Positions 31,805 to 42,939 are shown, counted from the first letter of the stretch. The stretch is 64,000 nucleotides of DNA from Stomoxys calcitrans (GCF_963082655.1 NC_081554.1:52516750-52580749); one strand, 5' to 3'. Notes: a model not told the origin generated them from the letters alone. Translations and numbers: made by a program.

Positions 31805-32820
31805 TCACTGTTCCAAATGTGGTCTAATGGACGACTCTTCAAAATTCCACCTACCATATATACTGCAGTTGTGAGACCTTAAATGCCATATGGTATTGTG
31901 GTCTGGTGGACGGGGCTTCAAAAGTCCACCTACCGTATATACTGCAGTTGTCAGACCTTTAATGCTATATGGTATTGTTGTCTGGTGGACAGACCGTATA
32001 TACCGCAGTTGTCAGACCTTTAATGATATATGGTGTTGTGGTCTGGTGGACAGCGCTTCAAAAGTCCACCTACCGTATATATAGCGCAGTTGTCGACTTA
32101 TAATGCTATATGATGATGTGGTCTGGTGGACGGCGCTTCAAAAATCCACCTACCGTATATACTGCAGTTGTCAGACATTAAATGCTATATGGTGTTATGG
32201 TTGGTGGATAGCGCTTCAAAGGTGGACTGTTCAATAGTCAACCGGAACAAAAGGATGATTTGTTTGAGCATCACAGCCACACAATGCCTTTGGACATTGT
32301 GGCCAAGAGCCTAACAAAACTCACTGTTCCAAATGTGGTTTGGTGGACGGCTCTTCAAAATTCCACCTACCGTATATACTGCAGTTGTGAGGCCTTTAAT
32401 GCTATATGGTGTTGTGGTCTGGTGGACGGGGCTTCAAAAGTCCACCTACCGTATATACTGCAGTTGTCAGACCTTTAATGCTATATGGTATTGTTGTCTG
32501 GTGGACAGACCATATATACCGCAGTTGTCAGACCTTTAATGATATATGGTGTTGTGGTCTGGTGGACAGCGCTTCAAAAGTCCGCCTACCGTATATACTG
32601 CAGTTGTCGACTTATAATGCTATATGGTGATGTGGTCTGGTGGACGGCGCTTCAAAAGTCCACCTACCGTATATACTGCAGTTGTCAGACATTAAATGCT
32701 ATATGGTGTTATGGTTGGTGGATAGCGCTTCAAAGGTGGACTGTTCAATAGTCAACCGGTACAAAAGGATGATTTAGTTGAGCATCACAGCCACACAATG
32801 CCTTTGAACATTGTGACTAG
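31805..32820 (+). repeat. higher-order tandem array of an ~80 bp LINE-A reverse-transcriptase segment
   Basis: Twelve ~80 bp monomers: GTGGTCTGGTGGACGGCGCT, TCAAAAGTCCACCTACCGTA, TATACTGCAGTTGTCAGACC, TTTAATGCTATATGG. They encode TAVVRPLMLYGVVVWWTALQ followed by KSTYRI, the reverse-transcriptase thumb segment of LINE-A type elements. The twelve form two blocks of six in the same variant order at a period of 516 bp. The third monomer of each block has the same ~27 bp deletion, and each block ends with the same downstream LINE sequence (CAATAGTCAACCGG, GAGCATCACAGCCACACAAT). Six-mer expansion therefore came first and block duplication second. Confidence 0.92.
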
Positions 32821-33870
32821 ACAAATTGCTGCGACCACTGCTCCGAGGCTAAGGGAGCTATTTATGTGGCGGTTACGGATACTGTGTTATTCTTGATACA
32901 ATATCCGATGTTCCAGGCATTGTGGATTACAACCTACCTGAGCCGCTTTTTGATAAAAAGTACTGTACCACTATTCCTGATAGAACCGATATCCCTGGTA
33001 GTAGCAGTTATATAGATTTCTATACGGGAAGATCAAAACTAGAAGATTAGTTGGACTTTAGGGTATACTCTAAAGATCTAGAACTGGCCATATCGACCAC
33101 TGCAGTGTGTATCAAGGGGAGATCCTTGCTATTTAGGAAGTGGTTGAATGGCTTAGATATGATGTCAGAAGAACGATAGGCATAAATATCTTCTCGGACA
33201 ACCAGGCCGCCATTAAATCCCTGGAGTATGTATTTCTGAACACAAAAATCGCCTTCGACGGTTTCAAACCTCTCAACGAGATGGCTGAATAATTCAAAAT
33301 ACACCTGTTTTCACACATTCCAGAGAAACTGGAAACTGTGGGTATGCTTCTAGCGACATTTAAGCTAAGTTTTCAGGACCAGGCCCGAAGAGCAACGAAT
33401 GATAGATGGTCACAAAGAGGTCTGTGAGCATTCCAAAACTATGTGGGCTAATCTATACTCGAAGAGGTCTACTGCTTTGCTGTCACTGGCTAGAACAGAC
33501 GTCTCAGTAATGGTGTCCGTCATAACAGGTCATTGTCTAATCGGAAAACATGCTGACAGACTGAAGGTTTCCAACAACGACTCTTGCAGAAGCTGTGAAG
33601 ACATCGAAGAGGCAAAGACTATAGAACATCTGCTGTGTGTGTGTCCAGTCAGAAGGAGTTCCACTTTAGGTTCTCAATTCTTTGAGAACCTGTCTGATTT
33701 AGCGGATGTGAATATTCGCAAATTGTTGGGCTTTTTAAAGCGATCTGAATGGTTCAACGGTAGGAACTAGAAGGCATCTTCCTTCTTCTATTTCTGTGGT
33801 ATCACAATGGACGAAAACGTCTAAGTGAGTCTAATGGCAGACTGGAACTTAAACCTAATCTAGACAAACC
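32820..33870 (+). mobile_element. LINE-A, 3' half (RNase H, zinc knuckle, tail)
   Basis: Continuous in sense with the array to its left: ATTGTGACTAGACAAATTGC, then GTTATTCTTGATACAATATC and the RNase H region. The 3' tail is at 33763-33870 (AGAAGGCATCTTCCTTCTTC, TGTGGTATCACAATGGACGA, AACCTAATC). Together with 31805-32820 this looks like one LINE-A insertion whose reverse-transcriptase segment was amplified in place. Confidence 0.83.
33057..33770 (+). pseudogene. LINE-A RNase H and CCHC zinc knuckle
   Basis: Frames read DFRVYSKDLELAIS (first RNase H strand region), FSDNQAAIKSLEYVFLNTK (motif with the catalytic Asp, 33197-33250) and LNEMAE. Frame 33399-33770 is open for 123 codons with EVCEHSKTMWANLYSKR, ALLSLARTDVSVMVSVITGH, the knuckle CRSCEDIEEAKTIEHLLCVC and FLKRSEWFNGRN, which ends at the natural stop before the tail. 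Stops at 33180 and 33288 disable the RNase H. Confidence 0.82.
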
Positions 33871-33874
33871 TACT

Positions 33875-35520
33875 ATTGGTCGCCTTAGTTCTTTGGGGAT
33901 GGGGGATTCTCCAGGAAACTGCTGCCTTTTGACTGATTGATGTCCGGTTTCCATTTTCAATTAAGGTAGCCTCTCTCCTTATCGTTGAGAGTTTTAGGAT
34001 TATTCTTACCAAACCTTTCAATAAACTTGAGAGCAATGCGCCTTTTATTATTCCAATACTTCAAAGAGCGTTTTAGTTTGACAGAGAAGGTCGTTGGCCC
34101 AGGCCAGCTATAGGCATGCAAAGAAAAAGTAGGTACGGCTATGATCTCAAGATTCGAACCTGATATCTGTCGGCAAGAGGTCGTATGTCGCTTTGAGGAG
34201 CCCGACGCAGCCACTCTATCAGTCTGAAATGCAGACAACATTCTACAGCCTGATACCACCACCGTAGCTGTTGACTCTTTCGAGTCCATTCCAAGCCTAT
34301 TCCCGGGCTCTAGATCTGCTGTTCCATCATCAACCGCCTAGTAGATAACACTAGCGTAGCTTTCCTTCAGTGATTTAAAATTTCTTTTCAAAAAAATAAC
34401 TACCTATAACGAGTTGCAAAATATTCTTGCGGAGCCAAATAACAAAATATTCTCCAAAGTCGAACTTTTCTTTAAAATTTTCTCTAAACACAAAATATCA
34501 TGGAAACTGTAGTTCGGTGTAAATAATGGTAATTTCACTTTGTTTTCTGTGGTCGTTTTAAAACAGATGAAGTGCTTAGCGCAATGCACAATTCCATTAG
34601 CACGCAGAAATCCAAATCCACACACTTGCATCTTATCACAAAAATTTCATATGCAAGAAGGAAAAACAAAATTCGAATTCGTAGCGCGTTGTGAATTTTA
34701 AATAGTTTTGAGTTTATGAGTGGGAGTCAAATTGTTACTATGGCTCAAGTTTTATATAATTAGCAACTTGTGGATAAAGCGTTTTTTGTTTGTTTTTGCT
34801 ATGCAGCAACAATTACATTTGACGAGGAGGTTATTAACTTATCGCCAAGCTGATTTTTTTAAGTAGCAAGACAAAAAACAAACTGAAGCATTAAAAAAAA
34901 AAAATTATAACTAATGCATTTTAATTGTTTTGTTTTTTTTTTTCGCTTTTATCATAAAACCGGGTATAACAAATCATTGCCAAGGGATTTGGCGTTTAAA
35001 ATAGCAGCAACAATTACAAAAATATGGAAATTCTATTATATACACATAAATGTTATTTGTCATATGTAAACAGATTAACGTTTGAATTCGTTTTATTTAG
35101 CATGAATGTGCGGTTTTTTGTTTTAATTTTTATCTGGCTTTGTATAATTATGTTGTATTGGTAAATGATAAAATCAAGCTCATGTGGGCCAATTTATGGG
35201 TACCAAAATAAGAGTCGTGAGAATATTTTGATAAGCCTAACCACGCATTTTAGATTCGAAGGTTGATCATCTTTGCGAAAGCTTCAAACCGGAACACACT
35301 ATTTTATGAGGCAGACTATAAAACGACACATTTTGTAACAAACTACTGGAAACCAAGGGAGCGAAAATTAAAGTAAAAATATTTTCAAGTGGTCGTGATA
35401 ATATGCTACTAGTTTATCATGTTTCATCTGTTGACGCCTTAAGTTTGGAGAATCAAAATAGTGCTGAGGTGCATATACTATCTCTGCGCTCCGAAAAAAA
35501 GGTTAACTTTTGTTTCTTAT
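33875..35520. other. AT-rich single-copy-like DNA, no gene seen
   Basis: 33,880-34,330 is less AT-rich with no repeat match. 34,440-34,510 resembles the 29 bp minisatellite (TTTAAAATTTTCTCTAAACA). The rest is homopolymer-rich. Confidence 0.45.
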
Positions 35521-35524
35521 AATA

Positions 35525-36540
35525 CTTGCTTTACTTTAATTGGATACGACAGAATATTTGTTCCACTAGCCCAACCTAGAATAGCGTTCCAAGCGCCTCG
35601 ATCTTCTGCGCTCATTCTAAAATCTCTGGCACCAAGTTTCGAGGTGTCTCCCCCAACTTGATCTTTCCATCGGGCTTTTGGTCTTCCCTGTTTGCTGTAC
35701 CACCATGTTTGCGTTCAAAAGACTTCTTTGCTAGAGCTTCTTCATCCATTCTGACAACATGACCTAGCCAACGCAGCCGTTGTATTTTGATGCATGTAAC
35801 TATGCTATCGTCGTCATACAGCTCGTGGTTCATACGTCGCCTATATTCTCCGTTAACGCAAACTGGTCCATATATTTTACGAAGAATCTTTCTCTCAAAT
35901 ACTCCAAGCACTGCCTCATCTGCTTTCACAAGTACCCATGCTTCAGAACCATATAACAGCACGGGTGGTATCAGTGTCTTGTATAGTGTAATCTTCGTCT
36001 GTCGAGAGTTGGCCTTGTTTCTAAACTGCTTAGTTAGTCCAAAGTAGCATCTGTTTGCCAGTATTATTCTTCGCTTTATCTCAAAACTGGTGTCATTCGT
36101 TTCGCTTACGGCGGTGCCGAGGTAGATAACGTTACTGACTGTCTTAAAGTTGTGGTTCCCAACTTTCTCCATTTTCTTTATCTGCTCGGTTGTGCAAGGC
36201 ATTTTGGGAGCTGAAACCATCCATTTCGTCTTATATCCATTTACAGGCTGAAAAAGGCTGCAGTTACTACTTCCGGTGACCGACCCATTGTTTCTTATAA
36301 TGGTTTGATAATTCTCAAGATTCCTTTGTTTCCACTGTTGTTTCCAAGTGTCATAATGTTTCATCTGTCGACGCCGTAATTTTAGAAAAAAAAAAATTGG
36401 TGTTGAGACGCTTATACTTCTTTTGGGGTTCGAAAAAAGTTATAATTGGTAGCTAATAATCTGTTTTAAATCTTTTTTTTTACCTTTTGCCACTTTTATT
36501 TGCAAGTGTCATAATGTTTCATCTGTCGTCGTCGTAATTT
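35525..36540 (-). mobile_element. LINE-B-like 3' part, minus strand
   Basis: The C-terminal ORF2 frame lies at 36364-35612, with 3' UTR-like sequence (AATTGGATACGACAGAATAT, CAAGCGCCTCGATC) beyond it. The upstream 36364-36540 includes a duplicated CATAATGTTTCATCTGTCG (36351 and 36509). Confidence 0.75.
35612..36364 (-). pseudogene. LINE ORF2 C-terminal part (thumb and C-terminal domain)
   Basis: The longest clean LINE frame in the window, 250 codons from an internal ATG; the catalytic palm is missing. Features: VIYLGTAVSETNDTSFEIKR, ILANRCYFGLTKQF, LYKTLIPPVLLYGSEAWVL (thumb), FERKILRKIYGPV, YRRRMNHELYDDDSIV and the widespread LINE C-terminal IKIQRLRWLGHVVRMDEEAL. The same LINE type appears as reverse-transcriptase fragments at 15.6-17.4 kb; linkage into one family is inferred from domain style. 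Truncated at the N-terminus, so not functional. Confidence 0.85.
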
Positions 36541-36740
36541 AGAAGTTTCAAAATGATGTGAAAGTGTCATCTGGAAGGCACTCCATGCCCAAAAGACCCA
36601 AGGCGCACAATAGTAATATGGGTCCAAGCACCTTTGCCAATGTCACTAAGGACAGCTTGGGGATGGTAGTTTTCGACAAGAGAGAAGAACAGGGCTACAT
36701 ACCTAGGAACAATTTGAGTGCGAATGGACTGTCATATGTA

Positions 36741-37055
36741 AATGCAAATTTGCTCATGAACATGAACATTAAGGAACAGGGGCAAACTTCTCACCTACCA
36801 ATGAGTGCAGTACGATTCAAGTTTAAGCTCGTTGAAAAGGGACCCCCTTTTTATAGTCAAGTCCGAACTGCGTGCCGCAGTGCGACACCTTTTTGGAGAG
36901 AAGTTTTACATGGGATAGTACCTCATAAATGTTGCCAGCATGAGGAGAGGAAAACCACCGCTGAAAATTTTTTCTGATGATCTCGCCAGGATTCGAACCC
37001 AGGCGTTCAGCGTCATAGGCGGACTTGCTAACCTCTGCGCTGCAGTGGCCGTTTA
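36741..37055 (-). mobile_element. SINE-1, minus strand, in LINE-A ORF1
   Basis: Complete copy: 3' end GCAAATTTGCTCATGAACAT at the left, body TTTTTATAGTCAAGTCCGAA, B box in complement GGATTCGAACC, head complement CTAACCTCTGCGCTGCAGTG. The direct repeat ACTGTCATATGTA is directly at its left (36728-36740), but its partner is at 37726, beyond a LINE fragment and a second SINE head. Confidence 0.88.
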
Positions 37056-37488
37056 CTTCCCATCACCTATATTTCCAAAAGAAAATGAGAAGTAAAAATC
37101 AGGAGATCCATTTATATAGAAGCAATATCAATGCACAGACAAAATTGTTGGGAGTCCCTGTATAGGTTCCGGGTACACGAGGTGACGCTGATATGGGTTC
37201 TCGGACATGAAAGGATTCCGGGGAATGAAGGGGCGGACGAATGCACCAGAAGGGTTTCGTTTACTCCGGGCGAACCAGTAGAAATGAAAATTGTAGACGA
37301 GATGGCCAGATCAGAGTCGGTTGAGCAAAGAGACCCAGCGGATGGTTGCTGGATCAATAAAGCGAAGGAGCTACTGGCGTTCGATAAGGGGTCGCTGAAC
37401 ACATTAACAGGGGTTCTAACCGGACACTGTACTACATGGCGGTGCGTATGGACTATGACTTCTGCAGGAGTTGTCTTAATTGTCTTAA
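37056..37488 (+). pseudogene. RNase H-end fragment of another LINE
   Basis: Frame 37131-37568 has VHEVTLIWVLGHERIPGNEG followed by ADECTRR, the last RNase H motif with its Asp; then AKELLAFDKGSLNTLTGVLT and GHCTTW. This style (VGLLTGHCT) differs from LINE-A, so it is probably a third LINE type. It lies between two SINE-1 segments. Confidence 0.78.
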
Positions 37489-37725
37489 TAAGTCCGATTC
37501 AAGTTTTAAGCTCAATAAGGGGCCTCCATTCTATAGCCGAGTTCGGAGGCGTGCCGCACCTCTTTTGAGGAGAAGTTTTACATGGCATATAAACTCACAA
37601 ATGTCGCCAGCATTAGGAGGGGACAACCATCGCTGAAAATGTTCTGATGGTCTCGCTAGGATTTGAACCCAAGCTTTCAGCGTCATAGGCGGACATGCTA
37701 ACCTCTGCGATACGGTGGCCTCCAA
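37489..37725 (-). mobile_element. SINE-1, minus strand, 3'-truncated
   Basis: CTCAATAAGGGGCCTCCATT, AGAAGTTTTACATGGCATAT, GGATTTGAACCCAAGC (B-box complement) and the head complement CTAACCTCTGCGATACGGTG. The direct repeat ACTGTCATATGTA follows at 37726-37738. The distal ~70 bases are missing. Confidence 0.87.
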
Positions 37726-38254
37726 CTGTCATATGTATATTCCAATATCCTTACGGAATGGACAAGGCAATTTGTGACGATGCAGGCTGGAATCGGGACC
37801 GATACAAACTAATTGCTTTTGAAGTACTGGATTTAGTCAAGAAGGAAGATATTTTTTTCTCAACCAATGGCACCTTCTTGGATACCAAGTATTCCCACAT
37901 GTCCCGAATCCATACCTTGGAGACTAAGCGAATGCAATCCGTATCTTTCAGCCACCGACTGGAAGATTGGATATGACTGATGGCGACCGGAGACATGCAG
38001 TATTCGTACTAAATTCCGGCTGTCTTGCAGACCTCAAAAAATCAGAAGGAGTTGTATAAAACGGATTGAACAAATTGGAACTGAAGGTGTATAGAAGCCG
38101 TGGGGTTGGGGAATCAGGAGATGAATCAGCAGTAGCTGCTGAACACTTGTCTGAGGAACTATCGACCACATCTCTAAAGACTGGCGGGTTGCAGGAGTCT
38201 GAAAAAATATCCTTCAACGGTCAAAATACCAGACCAGACAAGGGTCCATAAAAG

Positions 38255-39400
38255 GTTTATTATACCCACCACCGAAGCATGGGGGTATATTCATTTTATC
38301 ATTCCGTTTGCAACATATCGAAATATCCATTTCCGACCCTATAAATTATATATATTCTTGATCGGCGTAAAAATCTAAGATGATCTAGCCATTTCCGTCC
38401 GTCTGTCCATTTGTCTGTTGAAATCACGCTACAGTCTTTTAAAATAGAGATACTGAGCTGAAGCTTAGCAAAGATTCTTTTTTTGTCCATAAGCAGGTTT
38501 AGTTCGAAGATGGGCTATATCGGACTATATCTTGATATAGCCCCCATATAGATCGATCAGCCGATTTAGGGTCTTAGGCCCATAAAAGCCACATTTATTA
38601 TCCGATTTTGCTGAAATTTGGGACAGAGAGTTGTGTTAGGCCAGTCGACAACCTTCTTTAATTCGGCCCAGATCGGTCCAGATTTGGATATAGCTGTCAT
38701 ATAGACCGATCTCTCGATATAAGGTTTTGGGTCCATAACAGGTCTATTTATTGTACGATTTCGCCAAAACTTGGGACAGTGAGTTGTGTTAGGCCCTTCA
38801 ACATATCTCTTCAATTTGGCCCAGATCGGTCCAGATTTGGATATAGCTGTCATATAGACCGATCTCTCGATATAAGGGTTTGGACCCATAAAAGGTGCAT
38901 TTATTTTCCGATTTCGCCAAAACTTGGGACAGTGAGTTGTGTTAGGTTCTTCGACAACATTCTGCAATTTGGCTTAGATCGGTCCAGATTTGGATATAGC
39001 TACCATATAGACCGATCTCTCGATTTAAGGTTTTAGGCCCATAAAAGGCACATTTATTATCTGATTTCGCCGAAATTTGGGACAGTGAGTTGTGTTAGGC
39101 CCTTCACCAGACCTCTTTAATTAGGCCCAGATCGGTTCAGATTTTGATATAGCTGCCATATAAACCGATTTCTCGATTTAAGGATTTAGGCCCATAAAAG
39201 GCACATTTATTGTCCGATTTCGCCGAAATTTGGGAAATTGAGTTGTGTTAGGCTCTTCGTCAGACCTCTTTAATTAGGCCCAGATCGGTCTTCTTGAAGA
39301 TGGCTCAGATCAGTCCAGATTAAAGTCGATTTAAGGTCTTGGCCCCTTATTATCCGATCCTTTTATTATTCAATTTCGCTGAATTTTGACACAGTTACTT
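38255..39400 (-). mobile_element. family-C element, minus orientation, in LINE-A
   Basis: End 2 (TTATACCCACCACCGAAGCA, TTTGCAACATATCGAAATAT, CGACCCTATAAATTATATAT, GTCCGTCTGTCCATTTGTCT) and about five units (ATAGACCGATCTCTCGATAT, AAGGTGCATTTATTTTCCGA, GGACAGTGAGTTGTGTTAGG). End 1 is missing; ORF1 of LINE-A resumes at about 39402. Confidence 0.83.
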
Positions 39401-39401
39401 A

Positions 39402-40900
39402 TGTCGGTCATCCGGTTGGATCGAGCTCAAGGTGTACACCAGCGGATAAGGACGGAACTCAAAAGGTACTTCGACAGCAGCAGCTAGTGAAGCAACTAAG
39501 GAGAAATCGTCCACACCGAAAGTGTCCAGTGTCCTAGGGTGGAGTCGTTCCACTGCTTTCTCAACTACCCCTGGATGCGTAAGGAAACTCATTATGGGCA
39601 GATCGAACGAATTTTGCGATGATAAACCCCTGAATCAGAAGACGAGGCTAACGTAGCAGAGGCAGAAATTCTGAATCCTGATTATGATCCGGTTTCCATG
39701 GTTAAATCTCCATCATTGTGAACAAGCGTCCTTCGGCGGCAGTAAAGGTTCTTCTGATGGCAGAAGGATTTAACGATGTGTTTAGGAATGGTTCGTGGAC
39801 AAAGAATTCCTGGATTTCAGCTACTTAACGGTACAGGGAATGAAAGACGCACAGCCTGTATTCTTGCAAAGAGTAGTCTTAATGTTTATCTTTTTCCATC
39901 GCTAAGCACTAAGTGGTAGCCAACCTAGAAATTAAAAAGTCTCTTTACTGGCTGGTTTCCCTACATATACCACACGATTCAGAGATACCGCCTTTTTCAA
40001 GCCTTAAGTTGCTGTTTGAAGCCGCTTCTGCAGGGAAAAAGAGCTTCATTGTGGGAAGTGATACTAATGCACATCACCAGATGTGGGGGAGTTCGGATAT
40101 CAACGAAATGGAGTTGCAATCTGGCAACTTGTAATAAAGGGAATAAACCTACCTTTATTGCCGGTAACAGACAGGAGGTACTAGAAGTGACCTTTTCATT
40201 GGAAGATTTATCAAAACTTCTCCGATCATCGTTACATTAATGTCAGCCTTGGCGAAAATACTGCAAAAGTGGTCCCTCGAATAAACTGAAAAAAGGCGGA
40301 TTGGGATAAACTTCGGCACGCATTGTGCACGACTACCCCCTCTAGACCTGAAAAGGAAGTGGAAACTGCGGAGGACATAGACCTAATGGTCAAGCGGATC
40401 ATGGAGGCCCTGAATGATTCGCTCATATCAGCATGTCCTAGAAACGAGCCAAGGGGCAAACAGTGACCACCAAGGTGGACCCCAGAACTGGTTGATCTAA
40501 ACAAATCCTGGATGAAATTCTAAACAAATCCTGGATGAAATTCTAAACAAATCCTGGATGAAATTCTGCAGCTCCATGTATGATACATCTGAGGCCTCTA
40601 AGCCAAGAAGATCCGATCCTATTCTCGAGACCAATTACGGTGGTGATTCAGATGTCATAGAATGTATGGTCAATGTCTAGTGAGGAAACACTAGAACTAC
40701 TCGCTGGAGCACATTTCCCGGGAAACTCTCCAACGGACAACGTGGCACCAGAAGAGGTTGTCACTGGTATGCTTTCACCGGAGGTTATTGGCAAAATTGT
40801 GGTTGTTGTTATAGCACTGTGTTGTACACTGAGGCGGCAGCCCTTGCCATTGAATAACTTCATCGGGTAAACCCAGTACGTACAACCGGATGCCATGGGA
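39402..40900 (+). pseudogene. LINE-A ORF1 end, ORF2 endonuclease and pre-RT region
   Basis: 39480-39640 matches the complement of 10600-11080 (TACTTCGACAGCAGCAGCTA, GTCCAGTGTCC). The endonuclease follows: VGSDTNAHHQMWGSSDIN (40047-40100), a hallmark of APE-type LINE endonucleases; SLEDLSKLL and then SDHRYINVSL (40220-40245, frameshifted), the terminal SDH motif; then KADWDKLRHALCTTTPSRPE and WTPELVDLNKSW. At 40677 SSEETLELLAGAHFPGNSP is the usual segment before the reverse transcriptase. Many frameshifts. Confidence 0.82.
40497..40566. repeat. 23 bp perfect triplication inside LINE-A ORF2
   Basis: CTAAACAAATCCTGGATGAA plus ATT occurs three times head to tail. It expands the codons for NKSWMKF and shifts frame, since 23 is not a multiple of three. 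Confidence 0.95.
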
Positions 40901-40961
40901 TTGAAAATTCTGTCTGAGTCGAGTGGCAGTCTGCCAGTTTAAGTGTTGAAGTTGAAATGGC

Positions 40962-41375
40962 TAACTGCTATTACTCACTTAGACGTTTTCGTCTATTGTG
41001 ATACCAAAAGGGACAGGAGAAAGATGATGCCTTCTAGATCCTACCTTTGAACCATCCAGATCGCTTTTAAAAGTCCAAGAACTATTGAATGTTTACATCC
41101 GGTTAATAAGACAAGTTCTCAAAGGAATGAAAACCTAAGATGGAACTCTTTCTGAATGCCAGAGCGGTAACACACTGAAGATGTTCTATAGTCTCTTCTT
41201 CCTCAACGTCCTCACAGCTTCCGCAGAAATCGTTATTTGCAACCTTCAGTCTGTCAGCATATTTTCTGATCAGACAGTGAGCTTTTATGACGGAGACAAT
41301 AACTGAGACGTTCGTTCTAACCAGCGACAGCAGAGCCTTAGACCTTTAAAAGTCAAGATTAGGCCACATAATTTT
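40962..41375 (-). mobile_element. LINE-A 3' fragment, minus strand
   Basis: ACTCACTTAGACGTTTTCGT, TGAACCATCCAGATCGCTTT, TCTTCTTCCTCAACGTCCTC and AGACAGTGAGCTTTTATGAC align with 9600-9950. It covers tail and zinc-knuckle coding region and meets the plus-strand LINE-A head to head. Confidence 0.82.
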
Positions 41376-41499
41376 GGAGTGTTCTTTGTCTCTAAATGTT
41401 ATTTTGGGTATTTTTGTGAACAAATTTCGGGCAATATGTATTTTTGGCTTTTTAAGGACACTTTTATCTGCAAAACTCAGATAACATTTCTATCTCTAT

Positions 41500-41812
41500 T
41501 CGCCGAAAGGATCTTTAAAAATAGAGATATTGAACTGAAACTTTGCACAGATTTTTTTTGTTCATAGGCAGGTGAAGTTCAAAGATTGGCTATATCGGAC
41601 TATATCTTGATATTGTCCCCATATAGACCAATCTGCCATTTTAAGGTCTTAAGCCCATAAAAGCCTCATTTATTATCCGATTTTGTTAAAATTTGAAGTG
41701 AGTTGTGTTAGGCCTCTCGACATCCTGCTTCAATTTGGCCCACATCGGTCCAGATTTGGATATAGCTGTCATAAAGACCGATCTCTCCCAGAATCCCTTA
41801 AAGATAAAGAGC
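41500..41812 (-). repeat. family-C fragment
   Basis: TAAAAATAGAGATATTGAAC, ATAGGCAGGTGAAGTTCAAA, GGCTATATCGGACTATATCT and GTCATAAAGACCGATCTCTC: the subterminal zone of end 2 plus one and a half units. Confidence 0.75.
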
Positions 41813-41814
41813 AG

Positions 41815-42935
41815 TGAGTTATTCGATTTCGAATCTCTTCTCCCCCTGGTCAATCTATTTATCAGTCTTACTTTGAGTAAAAACCCCTCAGGGGTGTTGT
41901 TATTATAAACTGTTTTTATAATTGCATCATACTCTTCAAGCTTTACCACTATTCCTAGGTCTTTATCAACATTGTATTGTAATTGAAAATGATTCCTCAA
42001 TAACATGAGTCTGATGCAAATGGTAGGCAATTGCCATGAATTGATTTTTATGTCCATCCATTTCCATATTCAGTCCATTAGGGTTTCAACCACAGCTACC
42101 TGTCGCTGGTCGTGACTCATTCCTTTGCTTCTGGGGGTTTTGTTCATACAAAATGTACAAATTAAAGCCACTTTTTTACATTTCTCTTGTCCATCGATCT
42201 TCTTAGGTACGTAGGTATGGGTCGTCGTATCATCCAAATACAAAAAGAGTAAAAAATTACATTTCCATTTCTATTTCATCATTTTGGACATTAAAAGCGC
42301 TATGGCTTTGGTCAGTTTATGGCTGACGTTGGATTTTGTTGCTAGTTTTAGTGTGATGTGAGGGCTTCCTCAATTACGGCTTCAAATCATGACAGAGGTG
42401 GTGTAGAGAATGTATAGTCAAATAGACAAGGGGCCAAATGTAGATGAAGCGTCAGTGAGAAATGAGGGCTTTGGGTGGAATAAATGGGTTGGACTTGGCT
42501 GGTAGCTTGCTAGCTAGCTGGGCTGACAAAGTTTATGCTAAACAAATAGGCTGCGTCATACAAAGAGAAGAGCAGTGTTGTTGATTCCCCACATCCCCAT
42601 ATCTACTGCGACTCAGTCTTTCATTCTTGATGGTCTATGTCCATATATCAACAATTATATGTTTACGTTTGCATTTTAATGCTTCTTTTTCTCATGGATG
42701 TCTGGGTTTTTTTTCTAATTTTTTTTTGTTGTCCGTGTTTTTCGTTGAATATTAACAACTTAACAATTTCGAACGCGAATCGTGTTTTGACTATGGCAAA
42801 GTTTGCAATATAGAAAGGGTATTGTGAAAGAGAGTGACAATTATTAAAAAAAGGATAAAAACCACCTTGGGGTTAGCCAACATCTTAAAATCTGTTAGGT
42901 TAGTCACAATTTCCAGAAGCTCTAAATGTGGAATA
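41815..42935. other. single-copy-like DNA, no gene seen
   Basis: Frames near 41686-42057 on the minus strand run out of the family-C unit into unique sequence; no family resemblance. Short tandem-like CTAGCTAGCT at 42508-42522. Confidence 0.4.
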
Positions 42936-42939
42936 AAAT

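Larger units (their letters stand above)
36558..38240 (+). pseudogene. LINE-A ORF1 (gag-like), interrupted
   Basis: The N-terminal frame from 36558 has TFANVTKDSLGMVVFDKREE and QGYIPRNN. After the insertion the frame 37738-37976 has CDDAGWNRDRYKLIAFEVLD, FFSTNGTFLDTKYSHMSRIH and FSHRLEDWI. Later frames add LSEELSTTSLKTGG and DTRPDKGP-like sequence. Several frameshifts and stops. The protein probably binds LINE RNA; a DUF4780-like fold is my recall-based guess. Confidence 0.7.
36558..40960 (+). mobile_element. LINE-A, plus strand, split by nested insertions
   Basis: ORF1 start (36558-36740), an insertion 36741-37725 bounded by the direct repeat ACTGTCATATGTA, ORF1 middle (37738-38240), a family-C insertion (38255-39400), ORF1 end (39402-39720), ORF2 endonuclease (39830-40500) and the start of the reverse-transcriptase region (40640-40960). 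The order matches the minus-strand copy at 9572-11800. The 3' half is absent; a separate minus-strand LINE-A tail abuts at 40960. Confidence 0.83.

Noticed and set aside
31890..32751. Series of overlapping plus-strand genes rich in YGVVVWW
   Set aside because: They are phases of an ~80 bp tandem array derived from LINE reverse transcriptase, not separate genes.
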